A DNA stretch of 18,721 bases from Clostridiales bacterium (lineage in GTDB: Bacteria > Bacillota_A > Clostridia > Lachnospirales > Bianqueaceae): the NCBI GenBank assembly GCA_019423265.1, contig JAHZBS010000014.1, positions 4,143 to 22,863 on the forward strand. Direction: 5' to 3'. Shown here one piece after another: positions 1 through 6,744 of this stretch; position 1 is the stretch's first letter, and the number at the start of each line of letters is the position of its first letter. The notes under the pieces were generated by a model. It had not been told where the DNA came from. It ran no database searches and saw only the letters and a list, made by a program, of their open reading frames with translations. Made by a program: the position numbers and the translations under genes.

Positions 1-626
1 AGGCAAAATTTAATCCCCATTTTCTATATAACACCTTGGATGTCATCTGCGCCCACGCTTACGAAAATAATGATCCGGATGTGGCGGAGATGCTGGTATT
101 GCTGTCCAGGATCTTCCGAAGTTTCATCAACAATAAGTCCTTCATCACCATTCAGGAGGAAATCACGTTCTGCAATATGTATCTGGAGCTCTTTCGGATG
201 CGGTATAAAGAGAATATGAGTATCGAGTTCAGCGTAAAAAAGGACGTGATGGCATACGGGATCATCCGCAATCTGTTGCAGCCTTTAATTGAGAATTATT
301 TTGTGCATGGATTCAAACCCCAGGAGGAGGACAACTGGATCTTAATCTCAGCGGCGCTGCAAGGCCCCGAACACATTGTCCTGAGCGTTTCGGACAATGG
401 CTTTGGCATGTCGCCGGATCGGATGCAAAGCCTCCAGGAGATGCTCGAAGGAGCGGAGGATGGGGCGACAGAGAGCTACGGGCTTCGAAACCTCCATGAC
501 CGGGTGAGAATCTTTTACGGGCCTGGCTGCGGCTTTCACATTGAAGGAAACGAACAGGGCGGCGTGACTGCCTCCATCACCATCCGCAGGATGACCTGCC
601 AGGAGCACGAGGATAATATATCCTGA
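1..626 (+). CDS. YesM-type sensor histidine kinase, C-terminal part (5' end outside window)
   Basis: Partial gene; the reading frame is open from base 3 and continues off the left edge, so the true start lies outside. The first residues read FNPHFLYNTLD, the H-box of the His_kinase (PF06580, YesM/LytS-type) family. The phospho-accepting His is encoded at 18-20, about 11 codons upstream of the first TTG that could be mistaken for a start. Further on are the N-box (LLQPLIENYFVHGF), the G1 box (SDNGFGM) and the G2 box (YGLRNLHDR) of the ATP-binding domain. The sensor and membrane domains would lie upstream. Such kinases usually sense extracellular sugars or peptides and phosphorylate a YesN-type AraC response regulator. 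A gene of exactly that kind lies tail to tail, with only 10 bp between the two stop codons. The family call is firm; the signal sensed is unknown. Confidence 0.93.
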   Translation, partial: AKFNPHFLYNTLDVICAHAYENNDPDVAEMLVLLSRIFRSFINNKSFITIQEEITFCNMYLELFRMRYKENMSIEFSVKKDVMAYGIIRNLLQPLIENYFVHGFKPQEEDNWILISAALQGPEHIVLSVSDNGFGMSPDRMQSLQEMLEGAEDGATESYGLRNLHDRVRIFYGPGCGFHIEGNEQGGVTASITIRRMTCQEHEDNIS

Positions 627-636
627 GGGGCCAATC

Positions 637-2166
637 TTAGGATTGTTTATTTAACTGCCGGTATTTGGAAGGGGTCATGCCATAGGACTTTTTAAAGCAC
701 TGATTAAAATAATTTGCGTCGGAAAATCCGACTTTTGACGCGATGGCGGCGATGGTTAGCCCTGTGGAGAGCAAAAGCTGCTCCGCCTGTTTGACGCGGT
801 ACAGATTCACATACTCAAAGAAATAAAGCTGAGTTTCATGCTTGAAGAGATAGCCTAGATAGGCGGCATTCACGCTGAAGATCTGCGAGATCTGCTTTAG
901 CGATAGGGGAGATGCATAGTGGGCCCCGATATATTGCAGGGTCCGCCTTATGATGGGGCTATAATTCTGTTGTTTTTTCGTCAGATACCCTCGCGCGCGC
1001 TTTAAAATATCAATGAGCTGTTGGCGCAGCTCCGTCTGCGTCGTGGAGGACTCCACGTTGGAAAAGCTTTCTTCGATAAAGGGGCCGATTTCATCGGTGG
1101 TAGGCAGCTCCTTCTCAAGATAGCGGGAAACATTTAAAAGGACTTCGGATATCAGCGCTTTTCCGGCATACAGCAGGCTTCCCGTGTGCTGCAAAAGGTC
1201 ATCCAGGAGCGCGGGTAGCATGGCGTCCGCCCCTTCGTCGGATGGGGCAGTTAAATAGGGGGACAGCTCGATCACAGGGATTTGAGTGGCGGGCTCATCG
1301 CCGGTCACGATGACTTGATCCGGGGCAAATAGCATGGAGGATTCGGCGATTCGGTCCGCGCGCTTAAAGCTCACGGGGAGATCGGAGTTCTGGCTGACCA
1401 CGGAGCCAATGGCAATAAACACGGAAGGCGGGGCGTTGACGGGAAAAAGGGAAAATAAGAGTTTCTGTAAAGTTTCGACGCAGATATCCTGATCCCCTAG
1501 AATAAAGATGTGATGATTTGGGAGCTCCGTCATCTCATAGACTTCCTCAAAAGATTCTCTCAACAGCGCGGCGATCTTTTGTGTGGCCTTGGAGGCGGAG
1601 GGACTTCTGTTTAGAGGCTTCACAATCAGTGTACAATAGTGGTGACAGAATACGTTGATGTCGGCCATTTTAGCGTGTTCGCTCAGCTCATAGCCGGAGA
1701 GCTCACCGTAAAGCCACCGGCCTAGAACGTTATGGCGGTACGTCTCAGAATCAGGGATCGCTCCGCTCGCCGTCGCGGAGGATTGTTGGCTTCGCGTCAG
1801 ATTTTCTAAGGAGGTGGTCAGGGATGAGGAGAGTTCCGCATTGTTAATCGGCTTAAGCAGATAGTTGTCGGCTCCAAGGCGAAGGGCGTCCCGGACGTAG
1901 GCAAAGTCGTCGAACGCGGTGAGCAGAATACAGCGGATTCGGCTATAAAGATTGCGGACATTGCGGAGAAGCGTGATGCCATCCATGCCGGGCATCTTGA
2001 TGTCCGTGATCAGGATGTCGTAAGGGTGAGCGGCCAACAGGTCCAGCGCCTGGAAACCAGAAACAGCTGTGTCAACACGTTCAAATCCAAATTCCTCCCA
2101 GGCAATGGAATGGGACAGCTTATCCAGGACAGCTGTCTCATCATCCACTAATAATATGCTGTACAT
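637..2166 (-). CDS. YesN-type response regulator (REC plus AraC-type HTH)
   Basis: 509 residues, the usual size for YesN-like regulators. The N-terminal receiver domain (about 1-120) has the acidic pair D8-D9, the phospho-acceptor D55 in TDIKMPGMDG, T83 and K105 (LLKP). The middle (about 130-400) is a poorly conserved linker seen in this family. The last ~105 residues form an AraC/XylS DNA-binding domain with two helix-turn-helices, including GFSDANYFNQCFKKSYGMTPSKYR. The start is ATG with AGGAGGTT a few bases upstream. It is the likely partner of the kinase at the left edge, although the two genes converge. It probably activates carbohydrate-uptake or degradation genes, the nearest candidate being the divergent operon from 2412. 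A TTGACA-17-TACCAT promoter lies about 45 bp upstream of the start, next to direct repeats that could be its own binding site. Confidence 0.95.
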   Translation of the reverse strand: MYSILLVDDETAVLDKLSHSIAWEEFGFERVDTAVSGFQALDLLAAHPYDILITDIKMPGMDGITLLRNVRNLYSRIRCILLTAFDDFAYVRDALRLGADNYLLKPINNAELSSSLTTSLENLTRSQQSSATASGAIPDSETYRHNVLGRWLYGELSGYELSEHAKMADINVFCHHYCTLIVKPLNRSPSASKATQKIAALLRESFEEVYEMTELPNHHIFILGDQDICVETLQKLLFSLFPVNAPPSVFIAIGSVVSQNSDLPVSFKRADRIAESSMLFAPDQVIVTGDEPATQIPVIELSPYLTAPSDEGADAMLPALLDDLLQHTGSLLYAGKALISEVLLNVSRYLEKELPTTDEIGPFIEESFSNVESSTTQTELRQQLIDILKRARGYLTKKQQNYSPIIRRTLQYIGAHYASPLSLKQISQIFSVNAAYLGYLFKHETQLYFFEYVNLYRVKQAEQLLLSTGLTIAAIASKVGFSDANYFNQCFKKSYGMTPSKYRQLNKQS

Positions 2167-2211
2167 AAAGGAACCTCCTTTTCCGCATTCATTTGGCGAT
2201 ATTCACAATAA

Positions 2212-2240
2212 ATGGTAACATATTTGAACAAAATTGTCAA
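2212..2240 (-). promoter_or_regulatory. Promoter of the response regulator gene
   Basis: Read on the minus strand: TTGACA (complement of 2235-2240), a 17-bp spacer, then TACCAT (complement of 2212-2217) with TGT just before the -10 (extended -10). The predicted start point lies near 2205, giving a leader of about 40 nt before the ATG at 2166. Confidence 0.7.
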
Positions 2241-2259
2241 TAACGCTTCTATATTTGAA
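2220..2259. repeat. Direct repeat ATATTTGAA x2 around the regulator promoter
   Basis: ATATTTGAA occurs at 2220-2228 and again at 2251-2259, a 31-bp period (about three helical turns). The pair brackets the -35 element of the response regulator promoter. Its position suggests an operator, perhaps for autoregulation, but the region is AT-rich and chance is possible. Confidence 0.35.
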
Positions 2260-2299
2260 ACCCCATGGGCCAGATGCAATACAAGTGCGGCGTAAGGTT

Positions 2300-2328
2300 A
2301 ATCTTGCTTCAGTTTGAAAATCTTGCTT
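2300..2328. repeat. Direct repeat AATCTTGCTT x2, candidate activator site
   Basis: A perfect 10-bp repeat, AATCTTGCTT, at 2300-2309 and 2319-2328 with a 19-bp period, ending 15 bp before the -35 of the rightward operon. AraC-family activators bind two half-sites in direct orientation about two helical turns apart just upstream of -35, so position and geometry suit binding by the neighbouring YesN-type regulator. Binding is inferred only. Confidence 0.45.
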
Positions 2329-2343
2329 GAAAGAAGAAAACCA

Positions 2344-2372
2344 TTTCCATTCAAAACTAGCTATGGTATAAT
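2344..2372 (+). promoter_or_regulatory. Promoter of the CapA-like / CE15-like operon
   Basis: TTTCCA (2344-2349), a 17-bp spacer and a perfect TATAAT (2367-2372) preceded by TATGG (extended -10). The -35 matches TTGACA at only 4 of 6 positions, as expected of an activated promoter. The predicted start point near 2379 gives a leader of about 33 nt before the ATG at 2412. Confidence 0.7.
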
Positions 2373-2411
2373 GGACACGAACGCTATGAATATCTAATGG
2401 AGAGCGATAAG

Positions 2412-3623
2412 ATGGACACATCGTTGGTATTTGCCGGCGACATCTGTTTCCACAACTGTGAGAAACAGAGTGTCGATGAGGAGTATGGCCGCCGGGTTTT
2501 AGCGGGGGTTATGCCGGTTCTAGAGAGAGCCGATTACCGCCTGGCCAACCTGGAAAATCCGCTGGTGGAGACGCCAACGCCCATTGCGAAAAGCGGGCCT
2601 CCTCTATATGGACTCCCAAAGAATGTGGGATTTTTGAAAGCGGCGAAGGTGGATTGCGCCATCCTAGCCAACAATCACATTGGAGATCAGGGAGACCAGG
2701 CAGTGCTGGAGACTTGTGTACTGCTTAAAAGAGAAGGGATCGAGTACGCAGGCGCAGGCGCTGACGTGGAGGAGGCATACCGCGCTTGGCACTGTGAAAA
2801 GGCGGGAACTCGAATATCGGTTATTTGCGTGGCGGAGAATGAATTTGGCATTGCTGGACGCAACAGGCCCGGGGCGGCCGGTATCCAGATGGGGTTGCTC
2901 CGAGAGCGCATTGTGGAGGAGAAAGGGCGGTCTCACTTTGTGGTCGCAGTTGTCCACGGAGGAAATGAGAATAATCCGTTTCCGTCGCCGGGCGTCCAGG
3001 AGCGATACCGGCTGTTGGCGGACTTTGGCGCGGATGCCGTCGTGGGTATGCACCCCCATTGCCCGCAGGGGTATGAGTTTTACCGCGGAACTCCCATTGT
3101 GTACAGTGTGGGAAACTTTTATTTCTATAGCAGACAGAAGCGCGAGAAGGATTCTCCCTGGTATTATGGATATATACCGGAGCTAACATTCCAGAAGGAT
3201 CAGCCGGTGTCCCTTCAGATCCATCCCTACCGCATGACCCAGGACGGAGCGGCGATTTTGCCGTTGGATGGGGACGAGAGAACGGCGTTTCTGGGGTATA
3301 TCCAGGCGATATCCGAGCCTATAGCGGACAGGCAGAAGTTGGAGTGGTATTTTAAAGGGTGGTGCATGGAGACGGGCCCGGTATACGCCAGTATGCTGCT
3401 CTTCGACCCCAGTTACCTCACGAACCCGGCCAGCTGCCGCGAATCCAAGTTCTTGAATCTATGCAACAACTTTACCTGCGAGGCGCACAATGAGCTGCTG
3501 GAGACGCTGATGAAGATAATCGCAAGGGGAGAGGTGGATGAGGCGAAGGATATTTTGTGTCACGTCAGAAAATTTATGCATATTCCGTCAGGAGGACAGA
3601 TGAATGAGTCACGTATTAAATGA
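2412..3623 (+). CDS. CapA-family (PGA_cap) metallophosphatase-like protein
   Basis: 403 residues. The CapA fold (PF09587, calcineurin-like) is shown by LVFAGDICFHN near the N-terminus, ANLENPL, LANNHIGDQG, VAVVHGGNEN and GMHPHCPQGYEFYRGTPIVYSVGNF; these are the usual metal-ligand motifs. The start at 2412 is chosen over an ATG at 2397 because GGAGAG lies 7 bases before it and overlaps the upstream ATG. Classic CapA proteins of poly-gamma-glutamate synthesis are membrane-anchored; this one begins directly with the fold and has no signal or transmembrane segment, so it should be cytoplasmic. After the conserved fold (about 1-280) there is an extra ~120-residue mostly helical C-terminal region not typical of the family. 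It is the first gene of a sugar-related operon and overlaps the next gene by 20 bp. A role as an intracellular hydrolase is inference; the substrate is unknown. Confidence 0.88.
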   Translation: MDTSLVFAGDICFHNCEKQSVDEEYGRRVLAGVMPVLERADYRLANLENPLVETPTPIAKSGPPLYGLPKNVGFLKAAKVDCAILANNHIGDQGDQAVLETCVLLKREGIEYAGAGADVEEAYRAWHCEKAGTRISVICVAENEFGIAGRNRPGAAGIQMGLLRERIVEEKGRSHFVVAVVHGGNENNPFPSPGVQERYRLLADFGADAVVGMHPHCPQGYEFYRGTPIVYSVGNFYFYSRQKREKDSPWYYGYIPELTFQKDQPVSLQIHPYRMTQDGAAILPLDGDERTAFLGYIQAISEPIADRQKLEWYFKGWCMETGPVYASMLLFDPSYLTNPASCRESKFLNLCNNFTCEAHNELLETLMKIIARGEVDEAKDILCHVRKFMHIPSGGQMNESRIK

Positions 3624-4686
3624 AAAAATTAAGTTCAGAAAGTTGCCGGATCTGTTAACTCTATCCGATGGGTCGAAGGTTGCGTCGTTAGAAGACTGGG
3701 AGCGGCGGCGCGGGGAGATCCGAGAGATTCTTTTGCGGGAAGAGTATGGGTTTATGCCCGAGGCGCCCGACGAGGTCAGAGCCGTGACAAAGGAGACGGA
3801 TGAGGGCGCTTTTGCCAACAAGGGTGTGTGGACGAAGTTGCAGATTTGTTTTGACACGCCAAAGGGAGAATTTTCATTTCCTGTGGATCTGGTCGTGCCC
3901 AAGGCGGTGAAGAAACCTCCGGTCTTTCTTCATATCGCGTTTCGGCCGGATGTCCCAGACAGCTATCTGCCCATGGAAGAGCTGCTGGATCAGGGTTTTG
4001 CGGTGGCCAATTTTTGTTACAATGACGTGACGGCCGACACCTTGGATGAGAGTGGACTGGCCTCCATGTATGACCGGGATCCCCTGTATGGATGGGGCAA
4101 AATCGGCATGTGGGCATGGGCCGCCAGCCGGGTCATGGACTACCTTGTGACCCTTGACACTGTGGATTCCTCCAGAGTGGCGGTGGTGGGACACTCCCGT
4201 CTTGGAAAAACCGCACTGCTCTGCGGAGCCATGGACGAGCGCTTTAGCATGGTCATCTCCAATGAATCTGGCTGCGGTGGCGCGGCGCTGAATCGGTGGA
4301 AAGGCGGAGAGCGGATCAAGGATCTAGAGCAGGTAGTTCCCTATTGGTTCTGTGGACAGTTCCAGAATCACGTGGATGGGGAGAATGAAATGTCCTTTGA
4401 CCAGCATTTTCTTCTGGCATTGTCGGCGCCGAGAGCTCTTTACATCGCATCGGCTCAGTTGGATGATTGGGCGGACCCGCTGTCGGAATTCCTCAGCGCG
4501 TATGTCGTATCGCCGGTGTATGCGCTGTATGGCAAGCCGGGCCTTGTCACAAAAGACGAGTTGCCGCCGCTGGACCAGCCGTTGCAGGAGGGAACAGTGG
4601 GCTATCATATGCGGAGCGGAAGCCATTTCTTCAGCCGGACGGATTGGATCCAATATATGCAGTATCGGAAAGCGCATAACGTGTAA
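3604..4686 (+). CDS. CE15-like alpha/beta hydrolase (glucuronoyl esterase family)
   Basis: 360 residues. The N-terminus (LSDGSKV, then DWERRRGEIREILLREEYGFMP) and the nucleophile elbow GHSRLGKTAL (S198, R199) are typical of the carbohydrate esterase family 15 / glucuronoyl esterase group. E221 in NESGCGGAAL and H341 in YHMRSGSH complete a plausible Ser-Glu-His triad. SFDQHFLLALSAPRALY and DWADPLSEF are further family blocks. Known members cleave esters of (4-O-methyl-)glucuronic acid, as in lignin-xylan links. No signal peptide is visible, whereas characterised members are usually secreted, so this one probably acts on imported oligosaccharides or small uronate esters. The start is the ATG at 3604 with GGAGGA 7 bases upstream; it overlaps the CapA-like gene by 20 bp in another frame, which suggests translational coupling. 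A related acetyl-xylan-esterase-like activity cannot be excluded. Confidence 0.85.
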   Translation: MSHVLNEKIKFRKLPDLLTLSDGSKVASLEDWERRRGEIREILLREEYGFMPEAPDEVRAVTKETDEGAFANKGVWTKLQICFDTPKGEFSFPVDLVVPKAVKKPPVFLHIAFRPDVPDSYLPMEELLDQGFAVANFCYNDVTADTLDESGLASMYDRDPLYGWGKIGMWAWAASRVMDYLVTLDTVDSSRVAVVGHSRLGKTALLCGAMDERFSMVISNESGCGGAALNRWKGGERIKDLEQVVPYWFCGQFQNHVDGENEMSFDQHFLLALSAPRALYIASAQLDDWADPLSEFLSAYVVSPVYALYGKPGLVTKDELPPLDQPLQEGTVGYHMRSGSHFFSRTDWIQYMQYRKAHNV

Positions 4687-4712
4687 GAGGAAAAGGAATG
4701 ATAGAGTCAAAT

Positions 4713-4726
4713 GCCGCTAGCGCGGC
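4713..4726 (+). other. Short GC hairpin ahead of the isomerase gene
   Basis: GCCGC-TAGC-GCGGC forms a 5-bp stem with a 4-base loop in the 55-bp gap between the CE15-like gene and the isomerase. There is no T-tract, so it is not a terminator. It could act as an mRNA processing or stability element within the operon; significance uncertain. Confidence 0.3.
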
Positions 4727-4741
4727 GGGATGGAGAAGACA

Positions 4742-5491
4742 ATGATTCAAGTTGGAGTTGCCGACTACGGAATGAACATGTGGGACGGCGCGTTGTATGA
4801 TTATGAATTGAGACAGATGGATCTGAAAACCATCGGATTCAATGGAATCGAGCGGCTGGAAGCACAGTCAGCTTCCGACGCGGTTCACATGGCGGCGAGA
4901 ATCCACGCTATGGGGATGGATTTTGCCACATGCCGCGGCGCCACGCCGGAAACCGCGATTCAATGGACTGCCGCTTTTGGGAAGAAATACGTCTGGACCA
5001 GCCCGACAGACAAAGGCAAGGATTTTGACACCTTCTGCCGGCAGGTCAACAGGCAGGTTGAAGTGTGCAAGCGGTGGAATCTTAAGGTAGGGCTCCACAA
5101 TCACCTGGGCACTCAGGTCGAGACCCAGGAGCAGCTGCTTGCCTTCCTGGAAGCGTGCCCGGAATGCGGCTTGATTCTGGATACGGGCCATTTGGCCGTG
5201 GCGGAGGGCGGGGACCCTCTCTACATCGCGGAGCATTACTTTGACCGCCTGGTGGCCGTCCATGTAAAAGAGTGGGTGAGCACGAACCCGGAAGCGGAGC
5301 TGTGGTATGAGAGGGGGTATTTCTGCGAACTGGGAGGCGGAAATATTCCCATAGAAAATGAGCAGGTTGTGAAAACCCTCGTGAAAAAAGGGTATGAGGG
5401 CTGGGTATTCGTCGAGCACGATACGCACCTGCGCGATCCCCTTGAAGATTTGGCTGTAAGCCGAGAATTTTTGAGAAGAGCTGGAATTTAG
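4742..5491 (+). CDS. Sugar phosphate isomerase/epimerase (AP-endonuclease 2 superfamily TIM barrel)
   Basis: 249 residues from this start. It is a xylose-isomerase-like TIM barrel (PF01261): VGLHNHLG (H119, H121), LILDTGHLAV (D147, H150), VAVHVKEW (H174) and WVFVEHD (E225) supply the usual divalent-metal ligands of IolE-, Hyi- and tagatose-epimerase-like enzymes. These interconvert keto sugars or dehydrate inosose-type compounds. The start at 4742 has GGAG 6 bases upstream; an in-frame ATG at 4730 would add four residues but has no good ribosome site. The gene lies 12 bp before a Gfo/Idh/MocA oxidoreductase, a very common pairing in which the oxidoreductase makes a keto sugar and the isomerase epimerises it (or the reverse). 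The exact substrate cannot be read from sequence. Confidence 0.9.
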   Translation: MIQVGVADYGMNMWDGALYDYELRQMDLKTIGFNGIERLEAQSASDAVHMAARIHAMGMDFATCRGATPETAIQWTAAFGKKYVWTSPTDKGKDFDTFCRQVNRQVEVCKRWNLKVGLHNHLGTQVETQEQLLAFLEACPECGLILDTGHLAVAEGGDPLYIAEHYFDRLVAVHVKEWVSTNPEAELWYERGYFCELGGGNIPIENEQVVKTLVKKGYEGWVFVEHDTHLRDPLEDLAVSREFLRRAGI

Positions 5492-5503
5492 GGAGGAGTC
5501 ACC

Positions 5504-6577
5504 ATGAGCACACCCATTCGCTTAGGACTGGTCGGGGCGGGACGCGCTGGCTGGGGAATGCATTGCAAAGAATTGGAAAGCCGAAAGGATAAGTTTGTCT
5601 TTGTGGCGGCCTGTGACATATTGGAGGAGCGCCGCGAGAAGATGGCAAAACAGTACGGATGTAAAGTCTATGAGAGGATCGAGGATCTCATTGCGGATCC
5701 GGAAGTGGAGATTGTGGATATCGCAACCCGTTCCTGCGATCATTTTGCCCACGCGAAGATGGCGCTGGAAGCTGGAAAGGATGTCTGGCTGGAGAAACCC
5801 ATGTGCGAGACCTATGAGCAGGCTTGTATCCTCAAGGAATTGTCCTCCAAGCCGGGAGGGCCGAGACTGTTCGTGCGGTATAACCGCCGGTTTGAAGAGG
5901 ATTTCATGGAGATCCAGAGGATCATGGCCTCCGGAATCCTGGGGGATGTATTTGAAGTCCATATTACCCGCAATTCTTACAGCCGCCGGGACGACTGGCA
6001 GACCCTTCACCAATTTGGCGGCGGGCAGATGCTCAACTGGGGTCCCCACCTCATCGATCAATCCCTCTGTCTCCTTGAGAGTCCCGTTAAAGAGATGCGC
6101 AGCGACCTGAAGCACACGGTGGCGGCCGGGGACTGCGAGGATCATCTGACCATTCAATTTCTGGGGGAGAATGGGCGCACGGTGCTGATGCAGATCAGCG
6201 GCGGTGTGGCGCTTCCCTGTCCGGAATACTCCGTCTATGGCACCAAGGGCAGCCTAGAGATATGGAACAAGGAGATGAAGCTCAAGTACTTGGATCCGTC
6301 GGTGGCATTGCCGGATCCGGTTGCCGATCCGGGTACGCCGGGGGACAGCTTTGGAGCCAGCGGGACATTCAGCAGCGCCGTAGAGCTCAAATGGGTGGAG
6401 GAGACACGGGAGGCGCATCCCGGTACGCCCACCGTCATATGGGATTATCTGTACGAGGCATATCGGGAGGGGAAACCCTTCCCCATCAGCACCGATGAGG
6501 CGATCCGGGTCATCAAGGTTATCAGCGATGCCAAAAAGGGGACGCCCTTTGAAAAACCCTCCTACGAACTGAACTAG
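5504..6577 (+). CDS. Gfo/Idh/MocA family NAD(P)-dependent oxidoreductase (first copy)
   Basis: 357 residues. The N-terminal Rossmann fold has GLVGAGRAGWG (G11-x-G13-x-x-G16). The family signature E97-K98-P99 (WLEKPM) supplies the catalytic Lys, and GGGQMLNWGPHLIDQ (about 172-186) carries the conserved His/Asp pair of the C-terminal GFO_IDH_MocA_C domain. Relatives oxidise or reduce sugar and inositol hydroxyls with NAD(P). The ribosome site GGGAGGAG overlaps the stop of the isomerase gene and the ATG follows closely. It is the last gene of the operon; a rho-independent terminator begins 16 bp after the stop. Only about a third of its sequence appears alike to the second Gfo/Idh gene at 13204 by eye, so the two are not a recent duplication. 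Confidence 0.93.
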   Translation: MSTPIRLGLVGAGRAGWGMHCKELESRKDKFVFVAACDILEERREKMAKQYGCKVYERIEDLIADPEVEIVDIATRSCDHFAHAKMALEAGKDVWLEKPMCETYEQACILKELSSKPGGPRLFVRYNRRFEEDFMEIQRIMASGILGDVFEVHITRNSYSRRDDWQTLHQFGGGQMLNWGPHLIDQSLCLLESPVKEMRSDLKHTVAAGDCEDHLTIQFLGENGRTVLMQISGGVALPCPEYSVYGTKGSLEIWNKEMKLKYLDPSVALPDPVADPGTPGDSFGASGTFSSAVELKWVEETREAHPGTPTVIWDYLYEAYREGKPFPISTDEAIRVIKVISDAKKGTPFEKPSYELN

Positions 6578-6592
6578 ACAGCGAAGCAGGAC

Positions 6593-6636
6593 AAAGCCGG
6601 CCTTCCGCAGCGCAGCGGACAGAGACCGGCTTTTTT
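6593..6636 (+). terminator. Rho-independent terminator of the four-gene operon
   Basis: AAAGCCGG (6593-6600) pairs with CCGGCTTT (6626-6633); the inner CCGC (6605-6608) / GCGG (6615-6618) can add a second stem. A run of six T (6631-6636) follows directly. Confidence 0.85.
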
Positions 6637-6655
6637 ATCCCCTATATTCGAAAAG

Positions 6656-6682
6656 ATTGCGCAATTGAGAGCGAAAATTTCG
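6656..6682. promoter_or_regulatory. Candidate operators for the LacI-type repressor
   Basis: ATTGCGCAAT (6656-6665) is a perfect 10-bp palindrome with the central CG favoured by LacI-family proteins. CGAAA-A-TTTCG (6672-6682) is a second, odd-length palindrome ending at the base before the -35. Both sit upstream of the repressor's own promoter, suggesting autoregulation of the repressor-glycosidase operon. Confidence 0.45.
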
Positions 6683-6711
6683 TTGACGGCAAAATGGATC
6701 CGTGATACCAT
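6683..6711 (+). promoter_or_regulatory. Promoter of the lacI-type / GH39 operon
   Basis: TTGACG (6683-6688), a 17-bp spacer, then TACCAT (6706-6711) preceded by TGA (extended -10). The same TTGAC-17-TACCAT arrangement drives the response regulator gene. The leader to the ATG at 6745 is about 27 nt. Confidence 0.65.
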
Positions 6712-6744
6712 GGGAGTTAAGAACAGTATGGGGGAGGGAGGAAG

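Noticed and set aside
632..652. CAATC-TTAG-GATTG followed by TTTATTT between the convergent two-component genes, as a terminator
   Set aside because: The stem is only 5 bp and AT-rich; too weak to call.
2397..2411. ATG at 2397 as the start of the CapA-like gene
   Set aside because: No ribosome site before it, while GGAGAG stands 7 bases before the ATG at 2412.
2664..3189. Long overlapping open frames on both strands inside the CapA-like gene
   Set aside because: Frame shadows of a GC-rich gene; no ribosome sites or recognisable domains.
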